Notes: generated by a model from the letters alone, not told the origin. A stretch of 56,899 nucleotides of DNA from Bacteroidota bacterium (GCA_013286325.1 JABDFZ010000008.1:1-56899); one strand, 5' to 3'; counted from the first letter of the stretch, positions 17,784 to 26,337 are shown. Made by a program: numbers and translations.

Positions 17784-18431
17784 ATGAAAATTCGTTTATC
17801 TATCCCTCTTGTTATCACACTGATCTTCAGTTCATTTATTTATAAATTTTCATACTCAGGTAAACCATGGCAAAATAAACCACAGCAAATCCCCGGGAAA
17901 GTTGAATGCGAGTTTTATGATCTCGGCGGAGAAGGTGTAGCCTATCACGATTCCGATAGCATTAACAATGGCAGCGGTAAGCTCAATCCTGCAAATGGCA
18001 ATTATTTAAACGAATTCAGGATGAAGGAGGGCGTTGATATTTCATACACCAAATCGCATGATATTGATAATAACCCATATAGCAAGGTGTTCCCCAAAAT
18101 GGATCAGTTATATGTAGGCTGGACAAAACCTGGTGAATGGATAAATTATATTGTTAAAGTAAACAGGACAGCTGCATACAAGGTAAGCCTGATGTATACA
18201 GCTAATGGCGATGGTACCATTGCCCTTGATGTTGATGGGAAGGAAATAGCGAAAGACTTGAAAATAACATCGACTCATAACGACCTGGACACCGTTAAAT
18301 GGCGCCAATGGCATCATTGGAACAAGGCCGATTCATTAACTGTTGTGAAGCTTGAGAAAGGCATCCACGTGCTTACGCTGCAAGTAATGACTAATGGAAA
18401 TATGAACTTTGATTATCTTGAATTTAAATAA
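17784..18431 (+). CDS. Secreted CBM6-like carbohydrate-binding protein without catalytic domain
   Basis: 215 aa: signal-anchor-like N-terminus (residues 3-21), then a single beta-sandwich beginning VECEFYDLGGEGVAYHD, the N-terminal signature of CBM6/CBM35 domains in which Glu binds calcium, and ending MNFDYLEFK, the usual last strand. LYVGWTKPGEWINYIVKV is the hallmark central strand. Binding of a plant or algal polysaccharide is likely; no enzyme module is fused. The start at 17784 (MKIRLSIPL) gives a clean signal peptide; a GTG at 17763 would add seven polar residues. Probably its own transcription unit. Confidence 0.8.
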   Translation: MKIRLSIPLVITLIFSSFIYKFSYSGKPWQNKPQQIPGKVECEFYDLGGEGVAYHDSDSINNGSGKLNPANGNYLNEFRMKEGVDISYTKSHDIDNNPYSKVFPKMDQLYVGWTKPGEWINYIVKVNRTAAYKVSLMYTANGDGTIALDVDGKEIAKDLKITSTHNDLDTVKWRQWHHWNKADSLTVVKLEKGIHVLTLQVMTNGNMNFDYLEFK

Positions 18432-18433
18432 GA

Positions 18434-18456
18434 AGAGGCGCAAAATATGCGCCTCT
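18434..18456. terminator. Hairpin terminator between CBM6-like gene and recQ
   Basis: AGAGGCGCA-aaata-TGCGCCTCT, nine perfect pairs, 3 bases after the CBM6-like stop codon and between convergent genes, so it can serve both strands. Confidence 0.6.
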
Positions 18457-18475
18457 ATCATCAATATTTGTCTGT

Positions 18476-18497
18476 GAGACGCAAGGTATTGCGCCTC
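18476..18497. repeat. GAGACGCAA-type short palindrome
   Basis: GAGACGCAA-ggta-TTGCGCCTC, eight of nine pairs. It is nearly the same sequence as the hairpin at 18434-18456 and resembles the GAGACGCAA...TTGCGTCTC repeat that I associate with intergenic regions of Bacteroidota and cyanobacteria. Two adjacent copies suggest a small REP/MITE-like family. Confidence 0.55.
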
Positions 18498-18502
18498 GAC
18501 AA

Positions 18503-20698
18503 TTAATTCCCCATTTCGGATAAAAATTTTATCCTCATCAGTTGAATTTCTTCCATTGTATAATCATCGCTGCCTAATTCAGCTAATGCATCATCTATTG
18601 AATCAACTTCGGCGGTACGGAAATAATCAAATATTTCTTCCTGCTTATCTTCATCAATAATTTCATCGATGTAATAGTTCAGGTTAAGCTTTGTACCTGA
18701 GTTAACAATAGTTTCTACTTCTTTCAATATCTCTTCGTAAGATAATCCTTTTGAAGCCGCTATATCATCCAGGTTTAAATGGCGGTCGATATTTTGAATG
18801 ATAAATACTTTAAGCGCCGATTTATTGGCAGCGCTTTTTATCACCATATCAATAGGGCGGTCAATATCATTATCCTCAACATATTTCTGGATCAGGTCGG
18901 TAAAAGGCTTACCGAACTTTAATGCCTTCCCTGCCCCTACGCCCGAGATTTGTTTCAGCTCATCGTTGGTGATAGGATAATGCGTACACATTTCCTCCAG
19001 TGATGGGTCCTGGAATATAACAAATGGAGGTAATCCCTTTTGCTTAGCCAGCTTTTTCCGCAGGTCCTTAAGCATCTGCAGCAATTCGGTATCTAATGCA
19101 CCACCGCCTTGTTTAGGGCCATCAGCGTCGTCATCATCGTCGGTAGCTTCAATTGGCTTATTCAATACAAAACGGATACTATACGGATTCTCAATAAAAG
19201 AATGACCAGCCTTGGTTAAGTGCAATAAACCATATTGATCTATATCTTTCGCGAGAAAGTTATTCAATAAGGCTTGTCTTAACAGTGAGTTCCACAAATT
19301 TTTGCCATCTTCCTTACCTGATCCGAAATAATCAAGTTGATCGTGTTCGTAGTTTTTTATTTGTGCAATATCCTCACCCATCAGGATGCTGATAATGTGA
19401 TGATCATCGAACTTCTCACCAATTTGTTTTATCAGGCTTAATGCTCTGTGAAGATGTAATTCACCATCGAAATGTTCTTTAGGTCCGCAGCAATTGTCGC
19501 ACATGTTGTTACAACCTGCTTCGTTAAAATTTTCGCCAAAATAATGAAGCAATTGCTTACGACGGCAAACTGATGATTCGGCATAATCAATTACTTCTTT
19601 TAATATCTGAGTGCCAATTTCGCGTTCTGAAACCGGCTTGTCCTTCATGAATTTTTGAAGCTTATCAATGTCCTTTTCTGAGTAGAAGGCAACACAAACA
19701 CCCTCACCACCATCGCGTCCTGCACGACCAGTTTCCTGATAATAGCCTTCCATGCTCTTTGGTACATCATGGTGTATCACATAACGCACATCGGGTTTAT
19801 CAATACCCATACCAAAGGCAATGGTTGCTACTATAACATCCACATCCTCCATCAGGAATTTATCCTGTGTATCGGCACGCACTTTGGGATCTAATCCGGC
19901 ATGATATGGTAAAGCTTTAATACCGTTCAGGTTAAGCGCTTCAGCAACTTCTTCTACTTTCTTACGGCTCAGGCAATAAATAATTCCAGATTTGCCTTGA
20001 TTTTGCTTAACAAATTTAACTATCTCCTTAATAACGTTCCTTTTGGCGCGCACCTCATAAAACAGGTTCGAACGGTTAAATGACGATTTATAGATAGTTG
20101 CATTGTTCATTTGCAGGTTTTTTTGAATATCCTGCTGTACTTTCGGGGTAGCGGTTGCGGTTAAGGCAATAATAGGGATGTCATCACCAATATTACTGAT
20201 AACCTGCCTTATTTTACGGTACTCCGGGCGGAAATCGTGCCCCCACTCTGAGATACAGTGTGCCTCATCTACCGCTACGAAGGATACCTGATTAAGGCGT
20301 AAAAAATCTATATTTTCCTGTTTGGTTAGTGATTCAGGGGCAACGTATAATAATTTGGTTTTACCACCTAATACATCTTCTTTAACCCTGCCAATATCTG
20401 ATTTTGTTAATGACGAATTTAAAAAGTGGGCTATACTGTCCGAACCTCCAAAGGCCCTCAACTGATCTACCTGATTTTTCATTAAAGCGATCAAAGGAGA
20501 AATTACTATCGCTGTACCCTCACTCATCAATGCCGGCAATTGGTAACACATGGATTTGCCACCACCTGTTGGCATAATCACAAATGTATCATTGCCTGCA
20601 AGTATATTTGTTATAATCGCTTCTTGCTCTCCCTTAAAATTATCGAATCCGAAAAAATTCTGGAGATTATCAAAAAGCGACTTCTTAGTTTCTATCAT
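18503..20698 (-). CDS. recQ: ATP-dependent DNA helicase RecQ
   Basis: 3'-5' helicase of the RecF pathway and replication-fork repair. Motif I PTGGGKSM at 43-50, DEAHCISEWGHDFRP from 144, motif VI QETGRAGRDG around 325-335, then the zinc-binding region with Cys residues in CRRKQLLHYFGENF and CNNMCDNCC, the winged-helix RQC domain, an HRDC domain at about 530-610, and a C-terminal helical extension of about 100 residues frequent in Bacteroidota RecQ. 731 aa is the longer family form. A single gene, convergent with the CBM6-like gene. Confidence 0.96.
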   Translation of the reverse strand: MIETKKSLFDNLQNFFGFDNFKGEQEAIITNILAGNDTFVIMPTGGGKSMCYQLPALMSEGTAIVISPLIALMKNQVDQLRAFGGSDSIAHFLNSSLTKSDIGRVKEDVLGGKTKLLYVAPESLTKQENIDFLRLNQVSFVAVDEAHCISEWGHDFRPEYRKIRQVISNIGDDIPIIALTATATPKVQQDIQKNLQMNNATIYKSSFNRSNLFYEVRAKRNVIKEIVKFVKQNQGKSGIIYCLSRKKVEEVAEALNLNGIKALPYHAGLDPKVRADTQDKFLMEDVDVIVATIAFGMGIDKPDVRYVIHHDVPKSMEGYYQETGRAGRDGGEGVCVAFYSEKDIDKLQKFMKDKPVSEREIGTQILKEVIDYAESSVCRRKQLLHYFGENFNEAGCNNMCDNCCGPKEHFDGELHLHRALSLIKQIGEKFDDHHIISILMGEDIAQIKNYEHDQLDYFGSGKEDGKNLWNSLLRQALLNNFLAKDIDQYGLLHLTKAGHSFIENPYSIRFVLNKPIEATDDDDDADGPKQGGGALDTELLQMLKDLRKKLAKQKGLPPFVIFQDPSLEEMCTHYPITNDELKQISGVGAGKALKFGKPFTDLIQKYVEDNDIDRPIDMVIKSAANKSALKVFIIQNIDRHLNLDDIAASKGLSYEEILKEVETIVNSGTKLNLNYYIDEIIDEDKQEEIFDYFRTAEVDSIDDALAELGSDDYTMEEIQLMRIKFLSEMGN

Positions 20699-21047
20699 TA
20701 TAAATGTATGCTTTGAATGGTATTTAAAAGTTTAAAGTAACAAATTTTTCTCAATAAACGATGGAATTACTTTAAAATTTTATACAAAAATGATTATTCA
20801 ATGAAAAACAATTTGTTTATTTATCCATTTAAACAAACAGCAGAATGCGGTTTTATTTATTTAGTTTTATTTAATACATAAATTACAAATTATTGTTCAA
20901 TTTTGCCCCGCATTTGCCAAATAAAACTATCATAGGCTGCCAATAAACAAAATGGATAAAAAAAGCGTATGAGGGCTCTGGCTTATCGAAAGATAGATTC
21001 ATTTTAAATGAAGAAAAACTACTTTAATGAAAATTGTTTAATCACAC
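20699..21047. other. 349-base AT-rich gap between recQ and manC
   Basis: Divergent spacer that must hold the recQ and manC promoters. No TAnnTTTG box with good context was found. A perfect 15-nt palindrome TTCATTT-T-AAATGAA lies at 20998-21012, about 36 bases before the manC ATG, and a six-codon ATG frame (20951-20971) could be a chance leader. No RNA gene or repeat family was recognised. Confidence 0.5.
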
Positions 21048-22133
21048 ATGAATAAAAACTACTATGCCATTATAATGGCAGGCGGTATTGGAAGCCGTTT
21101 TTGGCCCATAAGCCGTACATCATACCCTAAACAATTTATTGATATACTGGGTACAGGTAAAACTTTAATACAAAACACCTACGACCGTTTCCTGAAAATA
21201 TGTCCTAAAGAAAATATTTTTGTTGTAACCAATGAGATTTATACCGACCTGGTAAAACAACAATTGCCGGATATGACCGAGAATCAGATCCTGACGGAGC
21301 CAGTGATGCGCAACACTGCCCCATGTGTGGCTTATGGTTCGTTCAAAATTGAAAGTCTTAATCCGGATGCCGCCATAGTTGTTGCTCCTTCAGATCACTT
21401 AATACTGGATGAAGCATCATTTATAAGCACCATAGAAAAATCACTGGAAGTTGCATCAGCGAATGATTGCCTTATAACATTGGGTATAAAGCCATCGAGA
21501 CCTGATACTGGTTATGGCTATATACAATACACAGAACAGAGCCTTAAAAATGATTTTTATAAGGTTAAAACTTTCACTGAAAAACCTACACTTGAAATAG
21601 CGAAAACATTTATCCAAAGCGGTGATTTTTTATGGAACGCAGGGATATTTGTTTGGTCGGCTAAGGCTATTGTGAACGCCTTTAGTAGTTATTTGCCCGA
21701 TATGCATGAAATTTTTGCTGAAGCAAGGCCGGTATATAACACTACAGATGAAAAAGCGCATATCAATAACTCATACCTGCAGTGCACTAATATATCTATC
21801 GATTATGGCATAATGGAGAAGGCTGATAACGTTTATGTGTTACCTTCGGAATTTGGCTGGAGCGACCTGGGTACCTGGGCCTCAATTTATGAGCTTGCCG
21901 AAAAAGATTACGTGGGCAATGCTGTTATCCCTGCTGATAAGGTTATTATGTATGATTCATCAAACTGTATGGTTAACGTGCCAGGGGAAAAATTGGTAAT
22001 CCTTCAGGGGCTGCACGATTTTATAGTAGTTGAAGCTAATAATACCTTGTTGATCTGCCCACGAGACCAGGAGCAAAACGTTAAAAAAGTTGTTGCCGAT
22101 GTGAAGCAACAATTTGGAACCAAGTATATTTAG
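21048..22133 (+). CDS. manC: Mannose-1-phosphate guanylyltransferase
   Basis: Makes GDP-mannose from mannose-1-phosphate and GTP for exopolysaccharide and glycan synthesis. N-terminal nucleotide loop AGGIGSRFWPISR and YPKQF, VVAPSDHLI with the metal-binding Asp, TFTEKPTLE, and FLWNAGIFVW. Only the nucleotidyltransferase domain and a short beta-helix tail are present (361 aa); the phosphomannose isomerase domain of bifunctional ManC is absent, as is usual in Bacteroidota. Stands alone, followed by a strong terminator shared with rlmB. Confidence 0.95.
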   Translation: MNKNYYAIIMAGGIGSRFWPISRTSYPKQFIDILGTGKTLIQNTYDRFLKICPKENIFVVTNEIYTDLVKQQLPDMTENQILTEPVMRNTAPCVAYGSFKIESLNPDAAIVVAPSDHLILDEASFISTIEKSLEVASANDCLITLGIKPSRPDTGYGYIQYTEQSLKNDFYKVKTFTEKPTLEIAKTFIQSGDFLWNAGIFVWSAKAIVNAFSSYLPDMHEIFAEARPVYNTTDEKAHINNSYLQCTNISIDYGIMEKADNVYVLPSEFGWSDLGTWASIYELAEKDYVGNAVIPADKVIMYDSSNCMVNVPGEKLVILQGLHDFIVVEANNTLLICPRDQEQNVKKVVADVKQQFGTKYI

Positions 22134-22256
22134 TGATAAGAGACCGGAGATTAGAGATTAGTTCCAGTCTGTTCGAAATAAAAAAGTCCTTGCAGAATAA
22201 TGCGAGGACTTTTTACTAATCTCTAGTCTCTAATTAACTAATCACTAATCTCTGCC
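22131..22256. repeat. Heptad array spanning the manC and rlmB 3' ends
   Basis: It starts at the manC TAG stop (TAGTGATAAG), continues with GAGACCG, GAGATTA, GAGATTA, then encloses a terminator and resumes as CTAATCT, CTAGTCT, CTAATTA and CTAATCA. TAGAGATTAGT (22152-22162) is complementary to 22215-22225. The right arm overlaps the rlmB stop and last codons: the C-terminal RLVIS of RlmB is encoded by repeat units. Confidence 0.75.
22181..22214. terminator. Bidirectional rho-independent terminator, manC/rlmB
   Basis: A 14-pair stem (one T-G pair) with loop GAATAA: AAAAAGTCCTTGCA pairs with TGCGAGGACTTTTT. A-tract on one side and T-tract on the other make it work for both convergent genes. It is nested between the two arms of the heptad array. 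Confidence 0.85.
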
Positions 22257-23001
22257 TTATCGCTTCATACAGAATAATTCCAGTAGCCACAGAAACATTT
22301 AACGATTCAATTTCTCCGTACATCGGGATCTTGGCTAAATGATCTGCTATACGGATAATATCATTGCGTACGCCGTCTTCTTCCGACCCCATTACTATAG
22401 CTGTTGGTACGGTATAATCAGGTTTGTAAATATATTCCTGCGTTTTTTCGGTACAGCAAACCAATTGCAAGCCTGATTCCTGGAGAAATTTTACAGTTTG
22501 CATAAAGTTGTCATGCCTGCAAACAGGGATTTTATACAATGCCCCTGCCGATGTTTTAATTGAATCGGGATTGATTTGCGCCGATCCTTTTGCCGGTACC
22601 ACTATGGCATGAACACCACTGCATTCGGCAGTACGGGCAATGGCTCCCATATTACGAACATCGGTAATAGAGTCAAGCACCAATATCAGGGGTACCTCCC
22701 CTTTCTCGTATATCGTTGGAATTATATCTTCTATTTTTTGGTAGATAATAGGAGAAATGAACGCGATCACCCCCTGGTGATTTTTCATGGTGATGCGGTT
22801 CAGCTTTTCAACAGGTACCTGCTGTGCTGTTATATTGTATTCGTTAAGCAGGCTTTTAAGCTCATTTAAAAGCTCGCCGCCAACGCCTCTTTGTATATAA
22901 AGGGATTCGATTTCTTTACCCGACCGTATAGCCTCAATAACGGCACGCGTGCCAAAAACTACCTGGTTACTTTCGCGGGGTTCCCTATTGTTGTACGACA
23001 T
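22234..23001 (-). CDS. rlmB: 23S rRNA (guanosine-2'-O-)-methyltransferase RlmB
   Basis: SpoU-family SAM-dependent methyltransferase for G2251 of 23S rRNA. The N-terminal substrate-binding domain starts VVFGTRAVIEAIRSGKEIESL; the knotted catalytic domain shows motif 1 VRNMGAIARTAE, motif 2 IVMGSEEDGV and motif 3 IPMYGEIESLNVSVATGI. 255 aa. The final RLVIS is encoded by intergenic repeat units, so the C-terminus seems to have been set by the array. Promoter box at 23031-23024 on the minus strand. Confidence 0.95.
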   Translation of the reverse strand: MSYNNREPRESNQVVFGTRAVIEAIRSGKEIESLYIQRGVGGELLNELKSLLNEYNITAQQVPVEKLNRITMKNHQGVIAFISPIIYQKIEDIIPTIYEKGEVPLILVLDSITDVRNMGAIARTAECSGVHAIVVPAKGSAQINPDSIKTSAGALYKIPVCRHDNFMQTVKFLQESGLQLVCCTEKTQEYIYKPDYTVPTAIVMGSEEDGVRNDIIRIADHLAKIPMYGEIESLNVSVATGIILYEAIRQRLVIS

Positions 23002-23023
23002 TATGAATATTAAATTAAGGTTA

Positions 23024-23031
23024 CAAAAATA
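23024..23031 (-). promoter_or_regulatory. -7 promoter box of rlmB
   Basis: On the minus strand TATTTTTG fits TAnnTTTG and lies 22 bases before the rlmB ATG, giving a leader of about 17 bases. Confidence 0.5.
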
Positions 23032-23272
23032 GCCATATTAATTGATTTTAGCATTTATTGAACTAATGCACCAAGATGGTTTTTTCAAAATAGTTAACAT
23101 TTTAAAAGTTTATCCACATTGCCTTAAGCTATTGATAATCAAATGCAATTTAAAGTTATTATTAATTTTTAAACATCTGATGTTAGGCGTAGCTATTAAA
23201 ACTGGGTTTTCTTTTAACGGTTTTTTTCTCAAAAAATATAGCTATGTTGATGAATCCGCAACTTCTTTTGTA

Positions 23273-23280
23273 TATTTTTG
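23273..23280 (+). promoter_or_regulatory. -7 promoter box of dnaB, almost touching the start codon
   Basis: TATTTTTG fits TAnnTTTG, with a TTG at 23247-23249 near the -33 position. Only GAGGT separates it from ATG at 23286, so transcription would start within about 0-4 bases of the start codon. Confidence 0.55.
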
Positions 23281-23285
23281 GAGGT

Positions 23286-24857
23286 ATGATTTTGGAGAAC
23301 GATAACCAGTTTAATAAGCCGAACACCACTGACCGGAGAAATAGAATAACTAACCCAACCCCTTATAGCGGGTTAGGGAAACTTCCGCCTCAGGCAATTG
23401 ATCTGGAAGAGGCTGTGCTTGGTGCATTAATGCTGGAGAAGGATGCCTTGTCTTCGGTAATTGATATTTTAAAAGCAGATGTTTTTTATAAGGATAGCCA
23501 CCAAAAGATATTTACCGCTATCCGCACGCTATTTGAAAAATCATCTCCGGTTGATATTCTCACCGTTACAGCACAGCTTCGCCAACAGGGCGAGCTGGAA
23601 ATGATTGGCGGCGCTTATTACATCACCGAGCTTACTAATCGTGTTGCTTCAGCAGCAAACATAGAATACCACTCCCGTATTATCATTCAAAAATTTATAC
23701 AGCGTGAGCTGATCAGGATTTCGACTGATGTGATCCAAAGCGCTTATGAAGATACATCTGATGTACTTGATCTGCTAGACAGAGCCGAAAAGAACCTTTT
23801 CGAGATTGCCCAAAACAACCTTCGCCGCGATTCGCGAAAGATGGATGACCTGATGCACGAGGCGTTGAAAGAGATTGAGGCCCTTAAAGATAAAAAGGAC
23901 GGTCTGACAGGTATTGCATCAGGGTTTACCGATCTCGACCGCATGACATCAGGCTGGCAAAAATCTGACCTGGTTATTATTGCAGCACGCCCTGCAATGG
24001 GTAAAACAGCATTCGTGTTAACCTGTGCCAGGAATGCAGCCGTTGATTTTAACAAGCCGGTTGTTGTGTTCTCACTCGAAATGTCATCTGTTCAGTTGGT
24101 TAACCGTTTAATATCCGGAGAAACTGAAATTGAACAGGAAAAAATCCGTAAAGGCAATATGGAGGAATGGGAATGGCAACAGATCCACTCCAAAATTGGC
24201 AGATTGGAAGCAGCTCCTTTAATAATTGACGATACTCCAGCGCTTAACATATTTGAATTCAGAGCAAAATGCCGTCGCTTAAAATCACAGCACGATATCC
24301 AGCTGATCATTGTCGATTACCTGCAGCTGATGCATGGCAAGGCAGCCGATGCCAAAGGCGGTGGTAACCGTGAGCAGGAAATTGGTAGTATATCTCGTGC
24401 TTTGAAATCCGTAGCCAAGGAATTGAATGTACCGGTATTAGCGCTGTCACAGTTAAGTCGTGCAGTTGAAAGCCGTCCAGGTGGTTCAAAACGCCCAATG
24501 TTGTCCGACTTACGTGAATCCGGTTCAATTGAGCAGGATGCGGATATGGTGTTATTCCTTTACCGTCCTGAATATTATGGCTTGGAAGTAGATGAGGATA
24601 ATTTACCTACTGCAGGTGTTGGCGAAGTAATTATAGCTAAGCACCGTAACGGTGAAACAGGCAGGGTAAGGCTTAAATTTGTGGGTAAATTTGTTAAGTT
24701 CACTGACATTGACCAGGGCATGGACGGTGGTTTTTCGCCCGGAAACGCTTTTGCCGGACTTGCCCCATCGAGCGAATTTGAAAAGCCAAGCAATTTTATT
24801 ATCCGGCCATCAAAAATGGATCAGATGGATGATGATGATAACTCAGCTCCTTTTTAG
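23286..24857 (+). CDS. dnaB: Replicative DNA helicase DnaB
   Basis: Hexameric 5'-3' helicase at the replication fork. N-terminal primase-interaction domain (PPQAIDLEEAVLGALM), linker, and a RecA-fold C-terminal domain with Walker A ARPAMGKT at about 234-241, SLEMSSVQL, Walker B IIVDYLQLM and SQLSRAVESRP. No intein. I choose ATG 23286 (MILENDNQFNK, 523 aa): the longer frame from 23244 would start upstream of the promoter box and encode 14 residues from untranscribed DNA. Confidence 0.96.
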   Translation: MILENDNQFNKPNTTDRRNRITNPTPYSGLGKLPPQAIDLEEAVLGALMLEKDALSSVIDILKADVFYKDSHQKIFTAIRTLFEKSSPVDILTVTAQLRQQGELEMIGGAYYITELTNRVASAANIEYHSRIIIQKFIQRELIRISTDVIQSAYEDTSDVLDLLDRAEKNLFEIAQNNLRRDSRKMDDLMHEALKEIEALKDKKDGLTGIASGFTDLDRMTSGWQKSDLVIIAARPAMGKTAFVLTCARNAAVDFNKPVVVFSLEMSSVQLVNRLISGETEIEQEKIRKGNMEEWEWQQIHSKIGRLEAAPLIIDDTPALNIFEFRAKCRRLKSQHDIQLIIVDYLQLMHGKAADAKGGGNREQEIGSISRALKSVAKELNVPVLALSQLSRAVESRPGGSKRPMLSDLRESGSIEQDADMVLFLYRPEYYGLEVDEDNLPTAGVGEVIIAKHRNGETGRVRLKFVGKFVKFTDIDQGMDGGFSPGNAFAGLAPSSEFEKPSNFIIRPSKMDQMDDDDNSAPF

Positions 24858-24871
24858 GCTGCCCCCTCGAC

Positions 24872-24918
24872 TCCCTGAAGGGGAAGTAAAAGTTTGTATA
24901 GTTGTTCCCCTTTAGGGA
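24872..24918. terminator. Inverted repeat between convergent dnaB and chrA
   Basis: TCCCTGAAGGGGAA (24872-24885) pairs with TTCCCCTTTAGGGA (24905-24918), 13 of 14 pairs, loop of 19 bases. It fills the 68-base spacer of convergent genes and probably ends both transcripts. The CCCT/AGGG-rich stem looks like a dispersed repeat family rather than a gene-specific terminator. Confidence 0.6.
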
Positions 24919-24925
24919 ATTTAAC

Positions 24926-26125
24926 TTAAAATATCAACCCCAACCCTATCCCGATAAGAATAACGATCGGCGCTTTTATTTTAGTGAAATTCAACAGCAA
25001 AAACGCGCAAGCCATGGTTATATAAGCCATCCAGTCTAATCCGAATGGCCTCACTAATAAGATCAATGCAGTAGCCATAAAACCAACAGCTACAGCGTTT
25101 ATACCACTGAGTGAGTTTTTTATCCGAGTTATTTTCTTCAGATCGTTCCAAAAAGGAACGATAAATAAAATAAGAATTAACCCCGGTGAATTTACGCCTA
25201 TAACAGCCACAAGGCTGCCAAATACCTGACCAATTATCCCTGCACCTTTATTCCCCATGCTTATGCCTCCTAAAAATGATGTGAAGGCAAAAGTTGGGCC
25301 TGGTAAAGCCTGTTGCAGTGCATATCCCGAAAGAAATTCGGAGTTGGTAAGATAATGCTTCACCTCAACAAATTCTGTATACATAAGGGGCACCAATACC
25401 TGCCCTCCGCCAAATATTAAAATACCGTTACGATAAAAGTTTTCGAATAAACGAATAGGCAAACTAAATACCGACGTTTGATTCACTACTGCACCCAATG
25501 CTGCAAAAAGCAACAGGATACCGATAAAGTACATGACCTTGTTTGGGTTTACATTCGAGAATAATTTAACACGCAGTTCGTTTTCCTGTGGCTGGGTTTC
25601 CAATGCAGATGAAATTATCCCACCAAGTAAAATAAGTAAAGGGAAGGCATAGGCATTTTGCAAAATAAGCGTTGCAATAAGCGAACCGATAGCCAGCATA
25701 GTGCTAACCCTTGTTTTCAAAAATTTATTAGCGAAAGTATAAGTAGCGTAAGCCACTATCCCCACAGCAATAGGTTGTACAAAACGTAGAATGGAAGTAA
25801 ACTTAGCTTTGTCGGCAAACATTTTGTAGCTGATGGCAGCCAGGCACATTATAGTAGCGGATGGTAATATCCAGATTAAGAAAGTGATAATTGCTAATCG
25901 CAGCCCGCCAACCTTCCAAGCAATACCTACCAATGTTTGTGTAGACGAAGGCCCGGGTAAAAGCTGCGCCAGGGCATTTAACTCCATCAGTTCTTCTTCA
26001 GTAATATATCTTCGCTTTTCAACAAACTCGCGCAGCAATACAGCAATATGAGCTTGTGGCCCGCCAAAAGCAGTAAATGTGTATAAAGCTACATCGCGAA
26101 GAAAAATTAGCTGCCTTTTGGTCAT
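24926..26125 (-). CDS. chrA: Chromate transporter (CHR family, two-domain)
   Basis: Inner-membrane chromate/sulfate antiporter-like exporter of 399 aa with two homologous halves. The N-half carries FGGPQAHIAVL and LAQLLPGPSSTQT; the C-half carries FGGGQVLVPLM and LQQALPGPTFAFTSFLG. The paired GGP/GGG and LPGP motifs define the family. About 10-12 membrane helices. Substrate specificity in Bacteroidota is mostly untested, so chromate is a family-based assignment. Its upstream region carries a heptad array and a cluster of TGTAAACCAT repeats. Confidence 0.92.
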   Translation of the reverse strand: MTKRQLIFLRDVALYTFTAFGGPQAHIAVLLREFVEKRRYITEEELMELNALAQLLPGPSSTQTLVGIAWKVGGLRLAIITFLIWILPSATIMCLAAISYKMFADKAKFTSILRFVQPIAVGIVAYATYTFANKFLKTRVSTMLAIGSLIATLILQNAYAFPLLILLGGIISSALETQPQENELRVKLFSNVNPNKVMYFIGILLLFAALGAVVNQTSVFSLPIRLFENFYRNGILIFGGGQVLVPLMYTEFVEVKHYLTNSEFLSGYALQQALPGPTFAFTSFLGGISMGNKGAGIIGQVFGSLVAVIGVNSPGLILILFIVPFWNDLKKITRIKNSLSGINAVAVGFMATALILLVRPFGLDWMAYITMACAFLLLNFTKIKAPIVILIGIGLGLIF

Positions 26126-26128
26126 TTG

Positions 26129-26164
26129 TTAGTTCATAGTTGATAATTAATAGTTCATAGCCAA
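26129..26164. repeat. GTTCATAG-type heptad array upstream of chrA
   Basis: Units AGTTCAT, AGTTGAT, AATTAAT, AGTTCAT, AGCCAAA. Read on the plus strand, stop triplets occur at exactly 7-nt steps: TAG 26130, TAG 26137, TAA 26144, TAG 26151, TAG 26158. One arm only; immediately upstream of the chrA start codon. Confidence 0.7.
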
Positions 26165-26237
26165 AAAGAGGTGACTCCAACCAGCGTTGTTTCACTTATG
26201 AATTGACATTTAGCCCGTAGTGTACTTATACAAAAAA

Positions 26238-26337
26238 TGTAAACCATGTTTTTTTTCAAAAATACTCTTCAAGTAATTGATTAATAGATACTTATATATG
26301 TGTAAACCATAAAAAGTGTAAACCATGTGTAAACCCA
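26238..26337. repeat. Cluster of four TGTAAACCAT direct repeats
   Basis: Three exact copies (26238-26247, 26301-26310, 26317-26326) and a fourth as TGTAAACCCA (26328-26337), centre spacings 63, 16 and 11 bases. They lie in the 284-base spacer between chrA and the TPR gene, both minus strand, so they could be binding sites for a regulator acting on chrA. Confidence 0.55.

Noticed and set aside
20951..20971. Six-codon ATG frame upstream of manC as a regulatory leader peptide
   Set aside because: Too short, no attenuator structure follows, and chance occurrence is likely in AT-rich DNA.
23244..23285. Upstream ATG of the dnaB frame as true start
   Set aside because: The promoter box at 23273-23280 lies downstream of it and the added residues are not family-like.
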